Origin: Hydrangea macrophylla
Taxonomy: Eukaryota; Streptophyta; Magnoliopsida; Cornales; Hydrangeaceae
DNA: 64,000 nt
Assembly: GCA_033977485.1 (NCBI GenBank)
Contig: CM066991.1
Coordinates: forward strand, 133,567,999-133,631,998
Direction of reading: 5' to 3'
This document shows positions 55,222 to 64,000 of this stretch, piece after piece. The position numbers and the translations under genes are program-made. The notes under the pieces are model-generated. The model did not search any database. It saw nothing but the letters and a program-made list of their open reading frames with translations, and was not told where the DNA came from. Position 1 is the first letter of the stretch, and each line of letters starts with the position of its first letter.

Positions 55222-56577
55222 TGTTGGCCCAAAAGTGGAAACCTTAGAGGAGGAGGGGGGGGGGGGGGGGGGTGAATAAGGTTTAAGCGGAAATTTAACC
55301 TTTTGAAAACTTAATACAAATTAAACACAATCACAAGCAATTATGTAAAGAGAGAAGGGAAGAGAAACTTGCAAACTGATTTTTCAAGTGATTCGGCAAT
55401 CGCACCCCGCGGCCTACGTCCACCCCTCAAGAACACCTCTTGAGGATTCCTTTAATCCGATCTACTTCACGGGTGTAGACCAAACCATTCCCGGAGCACT
55501 TACGGGTGTGCACCAAACCTTTACAAGAGCCTTCAATCTCTCCCAAAGAAGAACACCTCTTCTTTGCACACAAGGGTTACTAACCCTCACTCTTTACAAA
55601 TATAATTGAATACAAATTGATAACTCTCTCTCTAGAGTGGATAATACAATTAAAGCTCACTACAATTTTGCTCTCTCAAGAAATACAATGAAAGATTTGA
55701 GCAAATTGATAAACTCACACAACTAGGACTCAATTGTGAATGATTTAGAATCAACAAGTTGTGTGATTGAAATAGATGTTTTCCATTTGATTGAACAACA
55801 TGAAATGGTGTGGGAAAACATGTATTTATAGGCCAAGAAAGATTATAGCCGTTGGTGGCAAGTTTGGTAATTAAAAGCCCCTTTAAAAACTAGCTGTTAT
55901 GCCTTTTCAGGTCGCTTCAGTCGACTGGACCTTGAAGCAGTCGACTGGGCCTTGAAGCAGTCGACTGAGATGTGTTTACAGAGGGTTTTGTTTGCATTCT
56001 GCTTACTTCAGTCGACTGCATCGGGCCCTCAGTCGACTGCCCCTCCCTGTTTGACAGCCTGACACATCTCCACTAAAATGGCCATAACTCCCTCTACAAA
56101 ACTCGGCTTTTCGATCCGTTTGATGTTTTGAAAACTAGATTCAAATACCTTTCCAACCATATAAGATTCAACATTTAATTATTTTCAAATTGGTTGGGGC
56201 ATTGCTTTAAAGATGACCCATTTAAAATTTATTTCCAAAACTTTAACTTTTAGAATTTGTTTGAGCCCCTATAAGTGTGAGATCAAGATGCCTTACAATG
56301 ATGGTCCTAGACTTCAACCAAGGATGAAATATCTTCAAGTCTTCAAGCTTGATTCTTGTTGAGCTCCTTGTAATCTTGATCTACATCAATTAAATCTCAT
56401 GCACACAAAGATGTTAAAAACATTGATACAAAATTAATACATGAGATTATTATATGAGCATAAAAATGACTATGATAATAGCAAAGAATGAATCAATATG
56501 AATCACATAATTATCATAGCATATTTGACATCATCAAAACATAATTAAATATGCCTTAATATACCTTAAGGCTAACA
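55222..56577 (-). repeat. 5' LTR of the gag-only Copia
   Basis: 1356 bp. It differs from the other LTR by scattered substitutions, an 18-base G run at 55255-55272 (six G in the partner), and one extra CAGTCGACTG unit (five instead of four: 55918, 55938, 55958, 56009, 56030). Confidence 0.93.
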
Positions 56578-56582
56578 GTAAG

Positions 56583-56753
56583 CTTGTTGGGTGTACTACC
56601 CAATAGGTTTAGTGTTCGAGTCATGGGGACGTGGCCACTGGAGAATTCACCCGGCGACTCCAGGGCTTCGAGGGATTAGTCGAGGTATGAGCAAGCTGGC
56701 TGACACCCCTGATTACAAAAAAAAAAAAAAAAGGAATTACATATTCCCTGACC
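56583..56753 (+). mobile_element. 3' part of the split SINE, poly(A) and downstream TSD
   Basis: Continues the SINE from 51970. A B-box-like TGTTCGAGTCA is at 56613-56623. The tail is A16 (56717-56732). The downstream target copy GAATTACATATTCCCTGACC (56734-56753) matches 51927-51945 with two substitutions and one indel. Joined length without the Copia is about 176 bp. Confidence 0.78.
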
Positions 56754-57162
56754 TTATAGAATTACAATGGAAATAGAAGATGTATATTTTCTTCATATTT
56801 TTGCTAATTATTAACAAACTGTAATAAATACTCAAGAATGAATTAGATATCAAGTTATCAACAACCAATTAACATACATCCGTAACAAATGATTAATGCT
56901 ATTATTCGTAAATTTCTATCTCAAATTTGATTTTCAATATACACGGTAGTAGGACCATTCATAACAACTTTCAATGAAAATTAAATAGTTTCATAACTCG
57001 AATAGATAAGTTATTCAGCGCGCCCGTCACACCACGCTATCATGTTGACCTGGTGTGACCAGTCAATCTTAAGTACTATACATATGTCATCTATTTCCAG
57101 CAAGATCGTGATATGTAACTACTAACTAGTTGACGATTTATTAGTTTGAAATACTGCTAATC
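56754..57162. other. no gene seen
   Basis: AT-rich, non-coding. Confidence 0.4.
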
Positions 57163-59320
57163 TGTCACACCCGTTCCAGAATTTGTGATTTTTTTAAATG
57201 CATCATTTGAGATTTTTTTGAAATTATTAATGTTATTAATAATTTGAGTTGAGGTTGACTGTGAGTCAACGGTAAGGTGTCAGTGAGGACACGAGAACAT
57301 GGCAGTTCATATTGCATAGGCATGACTAAATGACATTTATATGATTTAAATGTTATTTGACTTTATCTGGTATTTGATGAATAGTAATTTTATCTGTGTT
57401 GTGGGAATTCTGGTAATCTTTGATATTGTAATATCATTTTGAAAACTGTGGTGAGAACGTGAGTGATCGTGATATAAAAAGGTAGGTGGTATAGAGATTC
57501 CATGGAGGTTTAGTTTTCTAACGTAATTTTTGGATCCAAACAGAATTTAGTCGAAAACTTTTATAAATTATAGTTTTCACTCGTAAAGTTATAAAATTGA
57601 CGTATGCGACGTTTTGAGACTTGATTAGAAGTTTTGAGAACTCGAGGGGTGGTAAACGCAATTCTTTGAAAGTTTTTCTATATATAGTAAAGGATAAGAA
57701 TTCATTTTTCCAAACTTGCCAAAAATATCTAGAGAGAGGAGAGAGAAAGAAGATTGGAGCCAACGGGCTTTGCGACGACAAACGGCGACCGTTTGTCCGT
57801 CAGTTTTTCTTCAAATTCGAGATTTGAACTCGTGGAGGTAAGGCCTACGTTTTGATACTACTTAGGTCATGTTTGGCTAATTTTTCTAAAAATATTAATT
57901 CTAGACTTTTGGGGAAAATCAGGTAAAACTCGTAGGAATCGCGTATAATTTGGAATCCGACGATTAATTAGCCCCCTAGACGATCCTTCAAAGTTTGAAG
58001 AGAATCGCACGAGGTATGAATTCTAGATCCATGAAATATATGGATTTTCATGTTTTGGACATCATTTTTGATATTCTTGGATCCGGGCGAAATTCATGTA
58101 TTAATTTAGGCCCGTTAATTATGCACGTGAAATTATGTGAAAAGCACGTATAACTGTTTATGTGAGCATGATATGTGTCTACTTGGGTCAAATGGGAGTT
58201 TGGTGCAAATTCATCCGGGGTAAGCTCCTCGAACCTTGAGGATTGTGATTTGATTGTGATGGAATTGGAATTGTGGTTGTGTCTGGATTGGAGGTGGGCC
58301 CAACCAGTACACGGTACCTGGTATGGAGGAAGGCCCAACCAGTGTACGAGATGCGTGGGAGAGGTGGGCCTCCTACGACATCGACCGGATGAATGCGTAC
58401 CACTCACCCTAGAGACTATTTTTATGTGTTTTAGATGCTTAAATCATGAACTGTCATATAAGCATACATTTAGAATTGTACGCTCATCATATAGCTGAGC
58501 AGTGGAGATGTACTCCATTGCAGGTAAGAAGAAAGACAAGAAGAATCGTGAGGAGTGAGGCCGAGGAACGCCGGGGAACCACATTTGTATATGTTTTTGT
58601 TTTAAATGCTAAAACCTTGTGTAAGGATTTGAAATTGTAATAGTACGTTGTAATAGATATTTGGATTTGTTCTGTAACATGGTAATTCTGTATTTGAACG
58701 TCTGTAGTTAAGTTTTAAATGTTGAAAATCAGTTGTGGTTGTATTGGTGTTGTGTGGAGAAAGCATGAGTTGTTAATTATCAACATAGGGCTGCCCAGCA
58801 GGGGAGCAGTCGACTGAACCCAAGATCAGTCGACTGGATCTCGTAGGATGGAGATACTGAAAGTGAATAGTAAGAGAAGCAGTCGACTGGACCCTTGATC
58901 AGTCGACTAAACCACTGTTGAATTTGGCCACTGCTTTGATTAATGATAAAACCAGTCGACTGGGTCTCCAGATCAGTCGACTGGACCCCTTTTGAAATGT
59001 TGCATTTTGGTTCTGCTTAACACAGTCGATTGGGGACCCGGATCAGTCGACTGAGCAGTCGACTGGGTTCCCTGATCAGTCGACTGAACCTCTGTTTTCA
59101 AAACTGAGTATTTTGGATGTGTTTCTAATTGGCCAAAACTTTTTTTATAACTCTGATTTCAATGGATTTTACAAACTCAGAGGGTAATGTTCCCTAAGTT
59201 TTAATTACCCAGGGTTGTTTTAAAGTTCTTTCCGCTGCGTATAGTAATATTGATGTTTGGATGAGCCTTGGTGGCGTGCCACGTGTCCTATTTCCACGCG
59301 TAGTGGGATGGGTCGTGACA
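57163..59320 (+). mobile_element. solo-LTR-like element, 2.16 kb
   Basis: Begins TGTCACACCC and ends GGGTCGTGACA, flanked by the exact 5-bp TSD TAATC (57158-57162 and 59321-59325). A TATA-like GATATAAAAAGG is at about 57470. No gag or pol is present and no partner LTR was found, so it is most likely a solo LTR from a Gypsy-type element with long LTRs; the superfamily is an inference. Duplicated GGCCCAACCAGT-type phrases occur at 58298-58350. The 3' part holds the densest CAGTCGACTG array of the window. Confidence 0.83.
58807..59086. repeat. array of ten CAGTCGACTG palindromes, paired
   Basis: Starts at 58807/58827, 58880/58900, 58953/58974, 59023/59044 and 59056/59077. Within-pair spacing is 20-21 bases; pairs repeat every 70-73 bases except the last (33). 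Copies at 58900 (CAGTCGACTA) and 59023 (CAGTCGATTG) each have one change; the others are perfect. The second member of each pair is usually preceded by GAT. Confidence 0.95.
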
Positions 59321-59476
59321 TAATCACATGTCATAATCCCATTGAAAATAGGTGCATGTGTATGGTTAAGATTGACATGCCCTTTCTGTAAATACATATA
59401 TAATGAGCCAAACTTTGAAAATTAAATTTAAAAAAAAAAGGACCAATAGCATCCGTTGTATCATTGTTATAAATTA

Positions 59477-59678
59477 TAGGAGAATAATGATATGCTTTCG
59501 AAATCCTAATCTCAAATTCAATCCTCAAAATGATGTGGCAACGACATGGTAGTGGCACCACTTTCATTATTGATGTGACCACTTTAACATCATCCAATAA
59601 AAATTCAGTAGGTCCACTACCACATCATTGAAGATGTGAATTTGAGATTAGAATTTAGGAAGCATAGCATTACTCTTA
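59477..59678. mobile_element. MITE with inverted arms of about 55 bp
   Basis: AATGATATGCTTTC and CTAATCTCAAATTC on the left face GAATTTGAGATTAG and GGAAGCATAGCATTACTC on the right. The TSD is uncertain (possibly TTA). Confidence 0.65.
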
Positions 59679-59760
59679 TTAGGAATGAGATCATATTCGA
59701 ATTATCTAGCATCCTATTTTGAAAACTCCGGCGAATGTTCAAATCCTCCCCCTTTTTTAA

Positions 59761-59991
59761 GAGTAAATTATAGTAAAAACCCCTGAACTATGACCGTTTT
59801 TCACTAATAGTACCCCCTAAACTTTAAAACTGAACAAAATCACCACTATTATTTGTCGACAATAAAACCCCTTTTTCAAGGGGTGAGTTTGTTCATTTTG
59901 AATAGTTTAGGGGTGAGTATGTTCAGTTTTAAAATTTAGGGAGTGTTAGTAAAAAACGGTCATAGTTCAGGGGTAATGCTGTAAATTACCC
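59761..59991. mobile_element. MITE, GGGTAAATTACAG family, copy 1
   Basis: Starts GAGTAAATTATAG, ends CTGTAAATTACCC; inner arms CCCCTGAACTATGACCG and CGGTCATAGTTCAGGGG match exactly in reverse. The centre carries GTTTAGGGG-type inverted phrases. Non-coding. Confidence 0.8.
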
Positions 59992-60048
59992 ATATTTTTT
60001 TTAAATCCCATCCTCCTCTCATTTATACCCAAAAAGTATAAAATAAAA

Positions 60049-60282
60049 GGGTAAATTACAGCACCACACCCTGAACTATGATCATTTTTCACTAACACCC
60101 CCTACTTTAAAACTGAACATACTCACTCCCTGAGCTATCCAAAATGAACACACTCACTCCCGGAATAAGTGGTTTTAATGTCAACAAATGATAGTCTAGG
60201 GGGTGAGTTTGTTCAGGTTTAAAGTTTAGGGTGTGTTAGTGTAAAACGGTCATTACTCAGGGGGTGTTACTGTAATTTATTC
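60049..60282. mobile_element. MITE, GGGTAAATTACAG family, copy 2
   Basis: GGGTAAATTACAG to CTGTAATTTATTC. Flanks AAATAAAA (60041-60048) and TAATAAAA (60283-60290) agree at 7 of 8 bases. A third, one-sided remnant begins at about 60434 (GGGTAAATTATGTAAACACC). Confidence 0.78.
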
Positions 60283-60690
60283 TAATAAAATTCAATAATG
60301 TTAGGCACACATCACAAACCACAAATTACCACATTTAAAGCACATTCATTAAAGTGCCTTGTCCTTGAATGTGGTGCCTTGAATGTAGTGTTATGTGCTT
60401 TAAATGTGGTACTTTTTGATTGGTGTTATAGTTTAGGGTAAATTATGTAAACACCCCCTCTACTATCTCCGGTCTTCATTAATACCCCCTGATCTTTTTT
60501 TTTTTGAACAATAATACCCCTCATGTATTTAAGTTGCCTAATTAACTAACGGGTGTGACAAAAAGTTAGAAATTACCTAATTACCCTCATTTGTGTTTAC
60601 AACCTTAGGAGTCCTTCATTCCCTAAAATACCCCCAGACCTTAAAAGCATTACCCAAACATACCTTAAACTAACAGACCACACTAGAAGA
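60283..60690. other. MITE remnant, no gene
   Basis: Holds the one-armed remnant mentioned above and non-coding DNA with CACATTTAAAGCAC and its inverse GTGCTTTAAATGTG near 60330-60402, a small hairpin. Confidence 0.45.
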
Positions 60691-60830
60691 AGAGAAGAGA
60701 AACTGAAGACGAAGACGAAGACGAAGAAAGACGAAGAAGAGGTTGAAGACAAAGACGAAAAAAGACGAAGACGAAGAAGAGGCTAAAGACGAAGAAAACG
60801 AAGATGAAGACGAAGAAGAAGAAGAGTTTG
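60691..60830. repeat. (GAAGAC)n purine-rich minisatellite
   Basis: About 140 bases of GAAGAC, GAAGAA and AAAGAC units, almost pure purine on the plus strand. Either strand can be read as a low-complexity open frame, but there is no support for a protein. Confidence 0.85.
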
Positions 60831-61370
60831 CTGTGAAGAAGTGATAGAGATTTGATCTTTTTGTTTTGTGATTTCAAAATCAATGAGCTGAAAAGGATTC
60901 TGAAAATTTCACCTTCCCCTTTTGACTCGAAAATGTGTAGAGATTTGAGGTTGTGGGCAAATTAGGAGTTTGTTGGTATTCAGATCTCTCTTGATCAAGT
61001 GTGGTCTCATTTGCTATATTCAAATTAAGCAAAGTCTTTTTACCAACTAGGCGCAGACTCAGTCTCGATCCCCCCAACAAATTCTACTTCCCCTGTATGT
61101 CTTCTGAGTGTGTATGTATATATACATATATTGTGGATACATATATGTTCACATAAACGTATATGTATATATTGTATTTTGTTGAAGTGGGTCTCTGTGG
61201 ATATCGCAGGTTTTCAAATTTTACCCACTTTTAAAACAATTTTTCAAATTTCAAAGAGTGGCCACTTAATTTTTAAAAGGAAAATTAAGAAACAATTTAA
61301 AAGGAAACTGATCTTTTGCGAAACCAAAGATAAACTGAGTCCGGGGATTATGGAATGAAAGGGGAAGGAG
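60831..61370. other. no gene confirmed
   Basis: Minus-strand frame 61080-60880 (66 codons) has no recognised domain. A short TATATA(C/T) stretch lies at about 61115-61170. Confidence 0.35.
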
Positions 61371-62726
61371 CCCGGCGGACTAAAACACCCCCTTTCATCC
61401 TATCTCACGATAGGCCTCTACTCAACATCCTTTTTAATCAAGTTATTAATCTAAGCATGCCCTCAATTAATACATATATAAGTATACATAACACAAGCAT
61501 GTTGAAAGGGTGCAAAATTGCTAACGGTAAAATATCATTCATAAGTCACATAATTCAACTAGCAAACATCATGATATGCAATAGAGAACTAGAAAACATA
61601 CCCGGGATCCGGCCGCGAATATCAAACGTGCAATGCATGCAAAAATAAACCTAAGAAAGGTCTCTAACACATATATACACATAAGGCAAAACCTAAGCTA
61701 AGGTGTCGCACATGAGGTTGAAAAATCAATGAAATAAATTAAACTAGAGAAGGGTTGAGAAATTGTACCTCAAAGCGCTACAAAACAAAGGTTAGTACAC
61801 ATGCCTCATACTAGATATAATATCAAAAGGTAATCAATCCTAAGTCATGTTCAATTGAATTCAAATAAGCCCAACTATGTCCAAGAACTATTTCTAACTA
61901 TAAGCATCAATGTATATGAATGAATGAATGATTATGAACAATAATAAGATATGAATTTATTCACTAATTTGGATCACTTAGCCTCTGGGTTTAATCTAAA
62001 TTATCCTTATTCAAAACATGGTTTGAGTCCTAAGCCATTAGGAGACTACTTAAGTTGAAATAAATAAGGTTAGACAAAAACAGTAGCAGTTTTTTGTGAT
62101 TTACAGAGAGCAGACCCGACCAAAATACTTTCAACGGTTGGATCTTAATGATTTTTGGATATGTTATGCCTCTGTGAGTCTAGTTTCTAACCCAAAAATA
62201 AAATCAATGTTTCAACGGTTAGATCTCCGGGAATATGAAAAATACTAGACCTCATTCAGGATTCTGCAACCCTCTGTCTAGAGATCTTGTGTGATTTTCT
62301 AAAAATAGTAAAAAAATGAGAAACACTTAGATCTTTTTAGAGTACCTTTCTAACACATTAAGGTACTTATAAAAAATTATTTGAGACCCCGAAAACTTCA
62401 TTAGGGTTCTGATTTATTAATTTCAAAACAGACTTATTATTCTGAAAGCATTCTAGAACTCTGGACAGATTGTGATTAGTTCACAAAAATCATGATCAAA
62501 CCTCTCTAATCACAAAATCTTGCTAAAACAAAAATCACAGTGGTAAAACAATGTGTTACTGATATTTTCCCGTTGGTTTCACTTGATTTCAACGGTTAGA
62601 TCTTAAACTAAAAATCTTTGATCAAAAACAGTTTGTGAACCCACTATTTTTGTTTTGCTAGTTCAAGTTTGTTGATTGACCTCAACTATTAAAACATGAA
62701 GTTGGGGCTCAAACCGAACTACTTCT

Positions 62727-63160
62727 TCTACCATTTGATGGTCATTGAAGACTATGAGGCACACTACACTTATGGATCTTGATGAAGTATTGAAATGAAC
62801 TTCACAAAATCCTCAAATAAAGAACTCAAACCTATGGACCCAAGTTTGAATTCAACTTATCACTCCTACCATTTGATGGTCATTGGAGTTAGAAACATAC
62901 ATGCTCATAGGTTCTAGATGAAGTATGAAAGACTTCTTAAAACCTAAGAGAAAGATTAGTCCAAGCCATGGGAATAGACTTGAACTAACACATTTTCTCC
63001 TACCATTTGACGGTCATTGGAGACTATGAGACATACTACACTTATGGATCTTGATGAAGTATTGAAATGAACTTCACAAAATCCTCAAATAAAGAACTCA
63101 AACCTATGGACTCAAGTTTGAATTCAACTTATCACTCCTACCATTTGATGGTCATTGGAG
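62727..63160. repeat. higher-order tandem repeat, 272-bp period of two 135-bp halves
   Basis: TCCTACCATTTGATGGTCATT (one base changed in the third) begins units near 62727, 62866, 62999 and 63137. Units 1 and 3 are nearly identical through ACTTATGGATCTTGATGAAG and beyond, and units 2 and 4 share a different continuation, so the repeat is organised as A-B-A-B. Confidence 0.88.
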
Positions 63161-63945
63161 TCTAAATGAAGTTAAAATCTACTCAAACCTCATTGGAATA
63201 TAGTAAGGATTCCACAAGATTTCTTAATGGAGAGGTTCAAGTCATGGATTAAGACTTGAATCTCACTAATTATATGTAGATTAAGACTATGATTTATTCT
63301 AATCTCCATATAGATCATAAGATCGTAGGAAATCAAATAATCAAACTCAAAGAGGTTCAATGAGATATGGAAGATCTCATACACCTTTTTAATGAAATTG
63401 AAATAAGGAAAATCAAGGATTACTTAGAAGACTAAGGATACAAACCCTTCGAAGTTGAATTTGTCTTAAACCCAAAGTTAATTACATCCAAATTGATGAA
63501 ATGTCATGAGATTCAATCACAAGTTCTTGGTGGTGTGTGATGAAATGGGATAAGAAGAGAGGTTTTGAAAATGTGAAAAAGTTCCTATAACTATGAACTT
63601 GTGATTGAATGGTCCTAATTCTATCAAAGATTAAGAGGTTACCTCTAGGACCTCAAGTATTTCTTCAACTCCTTGTGAAGACCTTCCAAGATTTCCTAAG
63701 TTCTCTTCAAAATTCTTCAAATTCTTCAAGTTCTTCAAGAAATTCTTCTTCTCTCTCTCTCAATATCTATATGATTCTTGTGTATATGTATCTCTTGATT
63801 TTCAAGTTCAAGTCCCCAAAATGGAAGAGAAGGTTTTGTTTATATAGACCTTTATTCCAGGGATAGATGGGTAAATTCGGGTGGAAACCCATGTGCAAGG
63901 TTTTCTTCTAGAACATGTGAGAAGATGCAGTCAGTTACAGCCAGC

Positions 63946-64000
63946 GGCACTCGCTGGGTGCCGGCGGCACTCACTGAGTGCCGGGCGGCACTTGATGAAT
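63946..64000. repeat. GGCACTCACTGAGTGCC palindromes at 20-21-bp intervals
   Basis: GGCACTCGCTGGGTGCC at 63946-63962, GGCACTCACTGAGTGCC at 63966-63982 (8-bp arms around one base), and a third start GGCACTTGATGA at 63987. Starts are 20 and 21 bases apart. The array is cut by the window edge. Confidence 0.9.

Larger units (their letters stand above)
51971..56577 (-). mobile_element. gag-only Copia retrotransposon inserted in a SINE
   Basis: LTRs 51971-53290 (1320 bp) and 55222-56577 (1356 bp) flank a 1.93-kb interior. Exact TSD GTAAG at 51966-51970 and 56578-56582. LTR ends TGTTGGCC and GGCTAACA. PBS and purine tract are present. Only gag remains, so the element depends on pol from elsewhere. 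LTRs have diverged by substitutions and repeat-length changes, so it is older than the Copia at 4513. Confidence 0.95.
61371..64000 (-). mobile_element. LTR-like retroelement sequence running off the right edge
   Basis: No protein is encoded. A minus-strand TATA-like TCTATATAAAC at about 63839-63849, palindromes upstream of it (63946 onward) and a series of inner repeats give the layout seen in the LTR at 51971-53290. CAACGGTTAGATCT-type phrases recur near 62136, 62214 and 62590. The left boundary is not clear and the right end is outside the window, so this call rests on layout rather than on paired LTRs. Confidence 0.45.

Noticed and set aside
51956..56623. A-box and B-box suggesting a tRNA gene
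   Set aside because: The boxes are degenerate, separated by the Copia insertion, and followed by poly(A) and target repeats, which identifies a SINE.
60691..61080. Acidic or basic low-complexity protein from the GAAGAC repeat and the frame beside it
   Set aside because: Open frames in a purine-rich repeat are expected by composition; there is no start context or homology.

Overview
This is plant nuclear DNA, almost certainly from a eudicot: AT-rich, with GT/AG introns, plant transposon families, and one complete gene that reads directly as plant DWF5. The species cannot be fixed from the window.

Genes. The only complete host gene is on the minus strand at 46745-34121. Its 13 exons encode a 434-residue 7-dehydrocholesterol reductase (DWF5), an endoplasmic-reticulum enzyme of sterol and brassinosteroid synthesis. 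Every splice junction could be placed and the reading frame is open throughout. A single R2R3-MYB first exon (20348-20216, minus) has an intact start and splice donor, but no matching second exon was found. The other coding sequences belong to transposons: an intact Copia gag-pol (9131-4728, minus), a broken Copia gag (55013-54204, minus) and a decayed hAT transposase (45101-46060, plus).

Layout. 1-4.5 kb: the tail of an LTR, MITEs, short duplications and a foldback. 4.5-9.45 kb: a young, complete Copia element with apparently identical LTRs. 9.5-20 kb: mostly non-coding, with a 9-bp-TSD MITE and a 570-bp duplication. 20-34 kb: the MYB exon, then MITEs (Stowaway, hAT), two Helitron-like 3' ends, a 39-base C run and a 228-bp tandem repeat. 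34-47 kb: DWF5, whose introns hold a hAT element with an exact 8-bp TSD, a TRIM nested in another TIR element, and several MITEs. 47-64 kb: a nested retroelement zone with a long-TIR element, two solo-LTR-like elements (48249-51132 and 57163-59320, each with a 5-bp TSD), a gag-only Copia that split a tRNA-derived SINE, MITEs, and another LTR-like sequence running off the right edge.

Most unusual signal. Five LTR-type sequences carry short self-complementary motifs in series. In four of them the motifs sit about 20-22 bp apart (two DNA turns) although the motif differs by element: TCGACCGGTCGA, CAGTCGACTG and GGCACTCACTGAGTGCC. The fifth has GC-alternating palindromes with looser spacing. The arrays differ in copy number even between the two LTRs of one element.
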